Shown one piece after another: positions 1 through 8,180 of a stretch of DNA of 64,000 nt (the stretch's first letter is position 1; each line of letters starts with the position of its first letter). The translations under genes were made by a program, and so were the position numbers. Under the pieces are notes generated by a model that was not told the origin of the DNA, did no database searches, and saw nothing but the letters and a program-made list of their open reading frames with translations. The DNA is from an uncultured Dechloromonas sp. (GTDB taxonomy: Bacteria; Pseudomonadota; Gammaproteobacteria; Burkholderiales; Rhodocyclaceae), in assembly GCF_945957265.1 (NCBI RefSeq), contig NZ_CAMFKO010000010.1:44885-108884 (forward strand), read 5' to 3'.

Positions 1-705
1 CAGGGCCGGGATGGCGGTGCGCAGGGTTTCCAGCGCGCCATCGGCCAGGGTTTCGGCGGTGGCCGTGCCCGGGGCGACGGCGATCCGGGCCAGCGAGCGT
101 TCCGTGCGTTCCGGCGTCAGCAGCAGCCCGACCCCGGCCACATCGGGCACCGGGCGCTTGGCGAACAGCGGTTCCGGGTATTCGCTGTCGTAGGCGATGA
201 GCAGCGTCGGCTGGCGGTCGAGGACGACCTGGCCGAGGGCGTCGATCAGGCCGGCGCCGAAGCTGGCGTCGTAGGCGCAAAGGACCTGGCAGGGGGCCAT
301 GGCGCCGGTGGCGATGCCCCAGTAACCGGCGGCGGCGTTATGCACGGAGTTGTGGAAGCGGGTCGGCGAAATCTGGCGGTCCTCGCCGGCCAGCTGTTCG
401 CACAGGGCGTGGCAGTTGTGGCCGTCGGCGCCGGACGCGGAAAACACGGTGGCCAGCCGGGCGACATCGGCCCCGGCATGGGCGGCGGCTTCGAGGCCGA
501 TGGCCAGCGTCAGCTTGACGACGCGGCTGGCCCGGCGCCGTTCGGCCGGCGGCAGGATGGCCGGGGCGGGCAGCACCGACGGCGCATGTTCGTAAGCCTG
601 CTCGCCGCGCAGCACGGCGCGGGCGGTCGGCCAGTCGGGCAGGCCGGGGGCCAGGAAGCCGATGCCTTCGATCCAGGCGGATAGCTGGCGGTTGGGTTTG
701 CTCAT
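1..705 (-). CDS. Beta-ketoacyl synthase / chain-length-factor-like protein of an aryl-polyene-type cluster (3' end beyond window)
   Basis: Manual minus-strand translation from ATG at 705: MSKPNRQLSAWIEGIGFLAPGLPDWPTARAVLRGEQ...SPTRFHNSVHNAAAGYWGIATG...; open to the window edge; ATGA overlap with the upstream KS gene. Confidence 0.7.
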   Translation of the reverse strand, partial: MSKPNRQLSAWIEGIGFLAPGLPDWPTARAVLRGEQAYEHAPSVLPAPAILPPAERRRASRVVKLTLAIGLEAAAHAGADVARLATVFSASGADGHNCHALCEQLAGEDRQISPTRFHNSVHNAAAGYWGIATGAMAPCQVLCAYDASFGAGLIDALGQVVLDRQPTLLIAYDSEYPEPLFAKRPVPDVAGVGLLLTPERTERSLARIAVAPGTATAETLADGALETLRTAIPAL

Positions 706-1892
706 GGCGCGACTCCGAGGATCAGGCTGCAGTTGCTGCCGCCGAAGCCGAATGAATTGGTCAGCGCATGGCGCACGCTGCCGGCCTTGCCCTGGTGCAG
801 GTAGGCGATGGGAATGGCCGGATCGAGGTGTTGCGTACCCGGGCTGCCGGGCAGGAAGCCATCGGTCAGCGCCAATGCGCAGATCACCGCCTCGACGGCG
901 CCGGCAGCGCCCAGCGTGTGGCCGGTGGCGCCCTTGGTCGAACTGCACGGGACAGTCTGGCCGAAGAGCGCTGCCACGGCCTTGCCCTCGGCGGCATCGT
1001 TGGCCGGCGTCGAGGTGCCGTGCAGGTTGATGTAGTCGATGTCGGCAGTGCCCAGCCCGGCCGAGCGCAGCGCGGCTTCCATGGCCAGCTTGGCGCCCAG
1101 CCCTTCCGGGTGCGGCGAGGACATGTGGTAGGCATCGCTCGATTCGCCGGTGCCGAGCAGCAGCACGGACCCGGTGGCCGGCGCCTTCGCACGTTCGAGC
1201 AGCGCGAAGGCGGCGCCCTCGCCGATGGAGATGCCGTTGCGTTCGGCATCGTAGGGCCGGCAGGGCTGGGCGGAGGTCAGTTGCAGCGAGGCGAAGCCGT
1301 ACAGCGTGGTCAGGCACAGCGTATCGACGCCGCCGACGATGGCCGCGTCGATGGTGCCGAGTTCGAGCTGGCGGGCGGCGGCGGCGAAGACTTTGGCGCT
1401 CGACGAACAGGCCGTCGAAATGGCCATCGCCATGCCTTCCAGCGCGAAGTAGTCGCGGGTGAATTCGGCCAGCGAAAAGGAGTTATGCGTCGTGCGGTAG
1501 TGGAAATCGTCGGGCAGCGCGCCGGTTTGCGGGTCGCGGCGGCGGTAGGCCAGCTCGGTCTGCAGGATGCCGGCGGTGCTGGTGCCGAGGAAGACGCCGA
1601 CCCGCGTCCTGCCGTAGCGGGCGATGGCGTCCCGGACACGCTCGGCGAAGCCGTCGGTCTCCAGGCCCATGCGGGTCAGGCGGTTGTTGCGGCAGTCGTA
1701 GGCGGCCTGCGCGGCGGGCAGCTTTTCGTCATCGACGCCCGGCACTTCGCCGAGCCAGGTGTCGAGGCGCACCGTTTCGAAGGCACAGGGGGCCAGCCCG
1801 CTGCGGCCCGCGCGCAAGGCCGAGCGCGTGGCGTCCAGGCCACGCCCGAGACAGGTCGTGGCGGTGTAGGCGGAAAGTAGCAGCGGAGTCAC
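702..1892 (-). CDS. Beta-ketoacyl-ACP synthase (FabF-like, APE-type cluster)
   Basis: 396 aa; active-site contexts STACSSSA, NLHGTSTPAND, GATGHTLGAAGA (Cys-His-His). Confidence 0.88.
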   Translation of the reverse strand: MTPLLLSAYTATTCLGRGLDATRSALRAGRSGLAPCAFETVRLDTWLGEVPGVDDEKLPAAQAAYDCRNNRLTRMGLETDGFAERVRDAIARYGRTRVGVFLGTSTAGILQTELAYRRRDPQTGALPDDFHYRTTHNSFSLAEFTRDYFALEGMAMAISTACSSSAKVFAAAARQLELGTIDAAIVGGVDTLCLTTLYGFASLQLTSAQPCRPYDAERNGISIGEGAAFALLERAKAPATGSVLLLGTGESSDAYHMSSPHPEGLGAKLAMEAALRSAGLGTADIDYINLHGTSTPANDAAEGKAVAALFGQTVPCSSTKGATGHTLGAAGAVEAVICALALTDGFLPGSPGTQHLDPAIPIAYLHQGKAGSVRHALTNSFGFGGSNCSLILGVAP

Positions 1893-2030
1893 GGTTTCGC
1901 AGTCCGTATCGGCAAAAGCCGATTTTAGCAGAGGCCCCCGAAAAGCCCCCGTTTGTCATCCGGATGACAATGCGCTGCGCGGTTTGCGACCTAGACTGCG
2001 GGGTCCATAAAAACGACTCGAGGAGACAAC

Positions 2031-3155
2031 ATGTTGGCAACCCTGAAGCAATGGCTGGCGCTGGCCGCCCTGGCGCTGCTCGCGCTGGGCACCCAGGCGC
2101 AGAGCGGGCCGATCCGCCTCGGCCAGTCGCTGCCCCTGAGCGGCCCGCTGGCCGAACTGGGCAGCGAGTACCGCGACGGCATGCTCGCCTATTTCAACGC
2201 CCTGAACGCCAAGGGCGGCATCAACGGCCGCCGGGTCGAGCTGCTCACCCTCGACGACGGCTATGTCGTCGAGCGCAGCGTCGAGAATGCCAAGAAACTC
2301 ATCGACCAGGAAGACGTGCTCGCCTTCCTCGGCATGTTCGGCTCGGCCAACTACGGCGCCCTGCTGCCGCTGATCAACGAGCGCGCCATCCCCTCGCTGG
2401 CGCCCTACACCGGCTCCGACGAACTGCGCGCCCAGAAATCGCCGACCACCTTCTGGCTGCGCGCCAGCTACGGCGATGAAACCGAGAAGATCATCGACCA
2501 GCTGACCACGCTGGGCATCAACAAGATCGCTGTCTTCTACCAGGACGACGCCTTCGGCAAATCCGGCCTGGCCGGCGTCGAAAAAGCCCTCGCCAAGCGC
2601 AACCTGAAAATGGTCGCCGTCGGCGCCTTCGACAAGACCCGGAACGACGTGCGCGATGCGGTCAAGGCCATCGGCGCCGCCGACCCGCAAGGCGTCGTCA
2701 TGATCAGCACCTATAAGCCGACCGCCGCCTTCGTCCGCGAAATGCGCCAGGCCGGCAAGCAATCGCAGTTCTTCGCCCTGTCGGTCGTCGGCTACAAGGC
2801 GCTGCAGGCCGAAATGGGCCCGTCGGCAGCCGGCATCGCCATCGCCCAGGTCGTCCCCTACCCGTGGAGCGGCGTCACCGCCATCGTGCGCGAATTCCAG
2901 GCCCTGCCCGCCGAATTCGTCCCGAAGAGCGGCCCCACCTACACCGTCCTCGAAGGCTACATCGCCGCCAGGGTCATGACCGAGGGCCTGCGCCGCGCCG
3001 GCCCGCAGCCCACCCGCGACAAACTGCTCGCCGCCCTCGCCGGCCTGCAGAAATACGATACCGGCAACTTCATTGTCGACTACAGCAAGAACCGCCTCGG
3101 CTCGCACTTCGTCGAAGTCACCATCGTCGGCAGTTCCGGGCGGCTGATGCGCTGA
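2031..3155 (+). CDS. ABC transporter substrate-binding protein (Leu/Ile/Val-type, Peripla_BP_6-like)
   Basis: 374 aa with signal peptide; GPIRLGQSLPLSGPLAELGSEYRDGMLAYFNALNAKGGINGRRVEL. Confidence 0.85.
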   Translation: MLATLKQWLALAALALLALGTQAQSGPIRLGQSLPLSGPLAELGSEYRDGMLAYFNALNAKGGINGRRVELLTLDDGYVVERSVENAKKLIDQEDVLAFLGMFGSANYGALLPLINERAIPSLAPYTGSDELRAQKSPTTFWLRASYGDETEKIIDQLTTLGINKIAVFYQDDAFGKSGLAGVEKALAKRNLKMVAVGAFDKTRNDVRDAVKAIGAADPQGVVMISTYKPTAAFVREMRQAGKQSQFFALSVVGYKALQAEMGPSAAGIAIAQVVPYPWSGVTAIVREFQALPAEFVPKSGPTYTVLEGYIAARVMTEGLRRAGPQPTRDKLLAALAGLQKYDTGNFIVDYSKNRLGSHFVEVTIVGSSGRLMR

Positions 3156-3255
3156 GCGACTGGTCCTCTCGCCGCGCATGGCCCGCTGGGGATGACGGGC
3201 GGGTTGTTTGTTGCTCATGTCATGCGGCGGCGGTAAGCTGGCGGGCATGGTTCAT

Positions 3256-3664
3256 AAGCCAAGCCCCTATCTTCCAGACGGAATCGTGCAGTTCCATGCC
3301 GCGCCCGTTGCCTCCACCGAGGCGGCTGCCGCACTCCAGCGCTCGGCCACGATACAGCGCCTGAAACCCGGCAAGCCCGGAACCCGGCGGCTGCTTCAGC
3401 GTTACGGAGCAGACCTCCGTTCGTTATCGCATCGACCGCAGTACCGGCAAACGCTTTACCACCGTGGAGCTACTCGTCGAAGAGCGGGCCGGGCCTCCGG
3501 CAGCCATGGTGTGGGTGCGGGTTGGCTACGGCGAAACGGTAGTCCGCCGGCAGATCAAGGAAGCCGGCGGCGTCTGGGATGCCGAGCGCAAACTGTGGCG
3601 CGTCTCCGGACACATCGCCCACGCCCTGAAGCTGCAAAAACGCATCGTCAAGGATGCCCAATAG
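3256..3664 (+). pseudogene. Possible frameshifted small conserved protein (N-terminal part in frame 1, C-terminal part in frame 2)
   Basis: Frame 1 reads ...TIQRLKPGKPGTRRLLQRYGADL, then frame 2 continues TSVRYRIDRSTGKRFTTVELLVEE...VRVGYGETVVRRQIKEAGGVWDAERKLWRVS; resembles one contiguous small-protein family from memory. Confidence 0.4.
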
Positions 3665-3764
3665 TGGCAATTACGGCCTGTCCATTATTGGAAACGAATA
3701 TCCATGTTTGGCAACAAATGGCTGGATATGGGTATGTGCAAGTGCCGTCTACTTCTAGTTGGGC
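3656..3764 (+). other. Candidate attC-like site 1 (left-most, long, one core mismatch)
   Basis: GATGCCCAATAG ... CTAGTTGGGCATC inverted arms; core GTTGGGC fits GTTRRRY; internal palindrome ATATCCAtGTTTGgcaaCAAATGGcTGGATAT. Confidence 0.5.
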
Positions 3765-3778
3765 ATCCTAGATACGCC

Positions 3779-4807
3779 ATGCTACAGATCCAGCTTTCCG
3801 AGCTCACAAAGATTCCGCAGATCGATCACACCAACCTCGGAGGACGAGGGCTGGCTTCATTGACTTTCTTCGTTGATGGTGAGTGGCATCTTTGGGTCCC
3901 AACCAACGCCGGACTGATTCGCATGAAGGGCTGGCCCGCGGAAGGGTTCTATTTTGCTGCCCAGCCAGAATCCGAAAAAGATGGATACCTGCATTTCCTA
4001 GACTTCATCGCTCAAATTGGGAACTCTCAAGGTGTCTCGCGACCGATGCAAGGGTTAATGGAAGACTTCTTCAACTTAAGCGGGTGCCTGAAGAAGTTCG
4101 ACCTACTCTTCGAATACTCTCAAAAAGATCGATCGGGGGTTTCTCGGCTAGTAATTACAGAGCTTGAGTACCTGTTCATGGTGTGCAAAAGCATATTTGA
4201 CCTCCTACAAGAGGTAGTAGCGGCTCAGTGGCAGAACATCAAGCTTCTTGACGAGACTAAGCGTAAGCGGCAACTACCGGAGACTTTCGCCGCCGTTGCC
4301 CTAGAAGCAAACCGACTGAGAACCGAGGACGAATTGGTCGCTCGCTTCCTCATTCCGAAAGAACTCGCAGCCTTCTATGTGAGGTGTGGAGCGTTCTTCC
4401 AGATACTGCGCACGTTCCGAGATAAATTCGTTCATGGAGGAAATTCGCCGGACTTGGTATTCGTTACAGAAAGAGGATTTGCTGTGCAAGCCTCAACCAA
4501 ACCGTTTTCGCTCTTTAACATCTGGAATGAAGAGCATCGCCTTCCAAACGATCTTTGCTCACTTCGTCCCGCGATTGCATATCTCGTGAATGAGACACTC
4601 AAGGCTTGCGAGGACTACGCATCAACAATTCAAACCGTTATTAAGTTCCCACCACCGGTTTGTCCTGGCCTAACCTTCTTCATGCGCGGCTACTTCAACG
4701 AGCAACTGCTCATGAATGACAAAGTGCTGCGCGAGTGCCTGTGGTGGGAAGATGCCCAACCAATCATTCCACCGGACCTGTCGCGGCAAGCCGCGCCAGT
4801 CCTGTGA
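3779..4807 (+). CDS. Cassette-encoded hypothetical protein with candidate HEPN motif (RDKFVH)
   Basis: ATG at 3779, 15 nt after the attC-like core, in frame with ORF 3704..4807; contains FRDKFVHGG (R-[D]-X3-H). Confidence 0.7.
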   Translation: MLQIQLSELTKIPQIDHTNLGGRGLASLTFFVDGEWHLWVPTNAGLIRMKGWPAEGFYFAAQPESEKDGYLHFLDFIAQIGNSQGVSRPMQGLMEDFFNLSGCLKKFDLLFEYSQKDRSGVSRLVITELEYLFMVCKSIFDLLQEVVAAQWQNIKLLDETKRKRQLPETFAAVALEANRLRTEDELVARFLIPKELAAFYVRCGAFFQILRTFRDKFVHGGNSPDLVFVTERGFAVQASTKPFSLFNIWNEEHRLPNDLCSLRPAIAYLVNETLKACEDYASTIQTVIKFPPPVCPGLTFFMRGYFNEQLLMNDKVLRECLWWEDAQPIIPPDLSRQAAPVL

Positions 4808-4822
4808 ATTCAAACGTTAGGC
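4754..4822 (+). other. attC site 2
   Basis: GCCCAAC...GTTAGGC with pairing internal boxes (CCGGACCTG/CAGTCC) and CGCGG-caag-CCGCG loop; 69 bp. Confidence 0.85.
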
Positions 4823-4827
4823 ATCTT

Positions 4828-5445
4828 ATGTACCGTCTCCTCACTGTCGAAGAAATACGTTCGGGGTTGCGTAATCGTTTTGCCGAAGACGCTCTTAAGT
4901 ACCCAGATCACTTTGCGAGTCTAATTCCTGAGGCGTCGTCCGAGGCCCAGGCAACCAATATCTCTGACCGTCTAGCAGAGTTCCTCGGTTCGGCTCTGCC
5001 GCCATCCTTTGTCGCTGGAATGTGCGAATGGAATCTAGGGTGCCTCGAACTAGCCGGCATTAATTTCGGGCGCACTGGAGATTTCGTCGCGCGAGTTAAA
5101 CAGTGCAATAAGCCAGCTCCCGGCACTCAATGGTGGGAAGACCAAGAATTGGATGACCGCCCGCCGGGCTTGCTAATGATCGGGCAAGGCGATCCACACG
5201 TTGTTTTGTTAGAGCAATCAACCGGCCGAATACTTGCTTACGTAGCCGATGAAGGTTCGGCATCGTGCGCTCTTGTTGCGCCCAACCTTTCCATGTTTCT
5301 TCGCGGGCTCGGTTCGGTTTCATTGCACCCACACCAGCAGGGGCGAGATACTGAAAATCTCACAAATGACCTAGTCACCCAAATCGGAACTAACGTCAAT
5401 AGGGCATTCTGGTATGAACTTGCGATCATTCACGCAGATGCCTAA
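4828..5445 (+). CDS. SMI1/KNR4 (SUKH)-like family protein in integron cassette
   Basis: MYRLLTVEEIRSGLRNRF...LPPSFVAGMCEWNLGCLELAGINFG...QWWEDQELDDRPPGLLMIGQGDPHVVLLE; starts 6 nt after attC core. Confidence 0.6.
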   Translation: MYRLLTVEEIRSGLRNRFAEDALKYPDHFASLIPEASSEAQATNISDRLAEFLGSALPPSFVAGMCEWNLGCLELAGINFGRTGDFVARVKQCNKPAPGTQWWEDQELDDRPPGLLMIGQGDPHVVLLEQSTGRILAYVADEGSASCALVAPNLSMFLRGLGSVSLHPHQQGRDTENLTNDLVTQIGTNVNRAFWYELAIIHADA

Positions 5446-5535
5446 CAGGTCGGTGAAAGCCGCTCCCTACGGTCGCTGGACGCTGCGCGATAAAGCACCG
5501 CGCAGCGCCCTTTACCTTCAACGCTAGCGTTAACA
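5440..5535 (+). other. attC site 3
   Basis: GCCTAAC overlapping the stop codon of the preceding ORF; hairpin GGACGCTGCGC...GCGCAGCGCCC; 3' core GTTAACA (degenerate). Confidence 0.75.
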
Positions 5536-5537
5536 AA

Positions 5538-6041
5538 ATGGTACGCGTGCTCTATTTTTTTATGGGGTCTGCCTTGATTTTGGCAGTTATCTCGGAGTCA
5601 TATTCGCTAGCAATTGGCGCGCTAGGCCTCGGAGCCACTTACTACCTCTTCCGTGGTTCTCGTTGGATCAAGAATGAAGGAACACTATTCCCAGAAATCG
5701 CACTCCCGGCATGGGAGCACAACGATTTCGAGATTATTGATGAATCAGAGGACGAACTTATCATTCGCGGAAGCGTGCAAGCCCTTGTCGTAAATCGGCG
5801 GACCAGAACGATCTCTAACCTGAAAAGAGTTCTTTGCTCTTTTGATCGAATAAAGTGCATTCGTATCCACTACTCTGGTGCAAACAGTGATGGATACAAG
5901 CCCAGTTACTTCGTTTCACTTTCGCTTGGCGTTTTCTCGTCCATCTGCCTAGGAGAGTCCACTGACGCAAGCAACGCATCTACTGCAGCAGCCAAGCTGA
6001 GCACATGGACCAGCAAGAATGTGGTTGCTCAAACACGTTAA
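5538..6041 (+). CDS. Cassette-encoded hypothetical membrane protein
   Basis: 167 aa; ATG 3 nt after attC core; N-terminal hydrophobic segments. Confidence 0.7.
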   Translation: MVRVLYFFMGSALILAVISESYSLAIGALGLGATYYLFRGSRWIKNEGTLFPEIALPAWEHNDFEIIDESEDELIIRGSVQALVVNRRTRTISNLKRVLCSFDRIKCIRIHYSGANSDGYKPSYFVSLSLGVFSSICLGESTDASNASTAAAKLSTWTSKNVVAQTR

Positions 6042-6106
6042 CAATCCGCTCCAGCCGACCGTCAAAAAGCTGCGCTTTTGCCGTCCGGTGATTTAGCACG
6101 TTAGCC
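6036..6106 (+). other. attC site 4
   Basis: GTTAACAATCCGCTCCAGCCGACC...AAAAGC-tgc-GCTTTT...GTCCGGTGATTTAGCACGTTAGCC; layout resembles the aadA1-type attC. Confidence 0.75.
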
Positions 6107-6130
6107 ATTTTTTCTCGGAGTCCCGTCGCT

Positions 6131-6562
6131 ATGCGTATCGCGCACTTGTCAAAAGCTCTTGTCGCTATAGCGGCTCTCGCGGTTTATGGCGCTGCTTATA
6201 GCAGCAACGCATGTCAAGCCTCTATATGTTCATCCGAAGAAGAATGCAGGAATAAGGCTCAATGGGAAATTGAGGGAACGGTATTCGATCTAATTCGAGA
6301 CAAGCCTGGTAAAGGCTGTATGGGAGCCCCACTACCTGAACTGCAATGTGGGCAAACCGATCCTCACCCCCTCTACTTTCTTGAGGGGGTCGAAATCAAG
6401 AAAGGAAAATTCGATGTCAGCGCGAGTGGACGCACGGCCATTTCTAGAAACGGTATTTGTTTTTACCGATCACCTTCTGTATACGAGCCTCTTAAGCGCT
6501 CTGAGCGCTATCGATTTTTCGGAATCGGAGATTATGGATTCGTCTTTGTTTCTAAGCCATAG
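6131..6562 (+). CDS. Cassette-encoded secreted Cys-containing hypothetical protein
   Basis: 143 aa; signal peptide MRIAHLSKALVAIAALAVYGAAYSSNA followed by a mature region with six Cys. Confidence 0.7.
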   Translation: MRIAHLSKALVAIAALAVYGAAYSSNACQASICSSEEECRNKAQWEIEGTVFDLIRDKPGKGCMGAPLPELQCGQTDPHPLYFLEGVEIKKGKFDVSASGRTAISRNGICFYRSPSVYEPLKRSERYRFFGIGDYGFVFVSKP

Positions 6563-6570
6563 CCGTCAAT

Positions 6571-6651
6571 GGCTAACACTCCAGTCAAATCGCACCCAGT
6601 AGGTGCTTGGACGTGCCGCAAGCGGGACGCCATTTATTTTGCACGTTAGGG
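6571..6651 (+). other. attC site 5
   Basis: GGCTAACACTCC...GCTTGGACGTGCCGCAAGCGGGACGCC...GCACGTTAGGG; cores each one off consensus. Confidence 0.7.
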
Positions 6652-6657
6652 GTTGCA

Positions 6658-7002
6658 ATGGATCTCGACCAGTTGGCGACTGCTATTGCGCAAACATCCA
6701 ACGGCCCGGCCGCGATGCAACTCTCAGCTCTTCTCTCTGACTGGAAGACCGACGGAACGAATGTGAAAGAACTAGAAGGTACCGTTGAGCGTTTCATTAG
6801 CAGTTTGGGTGCTTCACCCGCAGTTGAGCACGCGAAGGCTGCTGACCTCTGGACTCAATTTCGAGATGAAACAATTTCCCGAATTGGGGGTATGACCATG
6901 AACGAGAGGTTGTATTCCTTCAGCCTTTTTCCCCGCTGGGACGGCGCCACAACAGATGAAGAACGAAAGGCAATCTATGCCAAGTTGCTGGCCAACCCCT
7001 AA
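6658..7002 (+). CDS. Cassette-encoded small hypothetical protein
   Basis: 114 aa, MDLDQLATAIAQTSNGPAAMQLSALLSDWK...; ATG 7 nt after attC core. Confidence 0.7.
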   Translation: MDLDQLATAIAQTSNGPAAMQLSALLSDWKTDGTNVKELEGTVERFISSLGASPAVEHAKAADLWTQFRDETISRIGGMTMNERLYSFSLFPRWDGATTDEERKAIYAKLLANP

Positions 7003-7065
7003 CCCTGCGGTCAACACGGACCTTGCGCATAAAGCCGCACAAGGCCGGTTACCTCCACGTTGAAC
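6997..7065 (+). other. attC site 6
   Basis: CCCTAACCCTGCGG...CCTTGCGCataaagccGCACAAGG...CACGTTGAAC; GTTGAAC matches GTTRRRY. Confidence 0.75.
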
Positions 7066-7071
7066 TTCACA

Positions 7072-7473
7072 ATGAATCGCACCCTCAAGGTTATTGCGTG
7101 TGGCTCAGTTGTAATTGGCGCTGTTATCGCCGGCTACTGGCTCGGCATGGAGCGCGCCTCTGACGCATATGAAAAGCATTTTTTCTCGGAAGCTTTCACA
7201 AGGGAGATTCGTGAAGCCCATAACGACCTTGGCATGCTTGAGGCATTGGAGCAAAACAAGGCAGAGGTTGCTCTACAGGTGGGGCAGCATCGCTATTACA
7301 GCCGCTTACTTCTCGCATCCGATATTGTTCAAAAATCTGCTAGTCCCGCCTCGCAGCTACTATTGAAGTCTCAAGTTATTGAGGCACACAGGCATCAGCA
7401 AGCGCACCCTTATCGCTTCCCATCCGATGCCGACCAAAAGCAATGGGAAACCTTGGTTAAAGCATCCCAATGA
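7072..7473 (+). CDS. Cassette-encoded hypothetical protein with N-terminal TM segment
   Basis: MNRTLKVIACGSVVIGAVIAGYWLGMERASDAYEKHF...; ATG 7 nt after attC core. Confidence 0.7.
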   Translation: MNRTLKVIACGSVVIGAVIAGYWLGMERASDAYEKHFFSEAFTREIREAHNDLGMLEALEQNKAEVALQVGQHRYYSRLLLASDIVQKSASPASQLLLKSQVIEAHRHQQAHPYRFPSDADQKQWETLVKASQ

Positions 7474-7474
7474 A

Positions 7475-7536
7475 ATTTAACACTCCGCTCAAAAACGCTT
7501 CTTTCGATCGCTCGGACGCACCGCAAGCGGAGCGCC
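7475..7536 (+). other. Truncated attC site 7 (right end of array)
   Basis: ATTTAACACTCCGCTCAAAAACGC...CTCGGACGCACCGCAAGCGGAGCGCC parallels attC5 but lacks the 3' GTTRRRY half. Confidence 0.6.
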
Positions 7537-7587
7537 TGGAAGCTGCGCCTGCAGACTTCTTCCACCGCCAACTTACGCTTTCCGCCA

Positions 7588-8033
7588 TGAACAAAAAATC
7601 CCTCGCCATTGCCTTGTTTTCCCTCTTCGCCGCCCTGCCCGCCCTCGCCGGCCCGGATGCCGTCGCGCTGACCAGTTGCCTGAGCGACAGCACCAGCGGC
7701 AAGGATCGCAAGGATCTCGCCAAGTGGGTCTTCGCGGCTATGTCGACGCACCCGGAGATTCGCGAGTTTGCGGTGGTGACGGACAAGGTGCGCGACCAGA
7801 CATCGAATACCGTGGGGGTGCTGGTTACCCGCCTGCTGAGCGAGGATTGCGCCAAGCAGACGCAGGCCGCGATCCGCAATGAAGGGCAGGTTGCCATGCA
7901 GACGGCGTTCCGGGCGCTGGGCGGGCTGGCGATGCAGGAGCTGATGTCCAACCCCGAGGTGACGGCCTCGTTCAGCATTTTCGAGAAGTACCTGGATCGC
8001 CGGAAGATCGAGGCGGCCGTGCCGGCCAGGTGA
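7588..8033 (+). CDS. Hypothetical exported protein
   Basis: MNKKSLAIALFSLFAALPALAGPDAVALTSCLSDSTSGKDRKDLAKWVFAAMSTHPEI; high-GC host-like composition. Confidence 0.75.
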
Positions 8034-8180
8034 GGTGCTTGTTGCGAGCGGTGTAGCGCAGGTTTTTTTTCTGATGTCGTAGCTGGACGATCTGCCGGCC
8101 GGCTGAGCTGCACAGGAAAGCCTTTTGGAGAGCAGGAATGGCTGAATATGCGTTTGTGATAATCTCCGCTTCTTTCATCC

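Noticed and set aside
3208-3771. 187-aa ORF as a possible integrase remnant
   Set aside because: No tyrosine-recombinase motifs; only its middle part resembles a small conserved protein interrupted by a frameshift.
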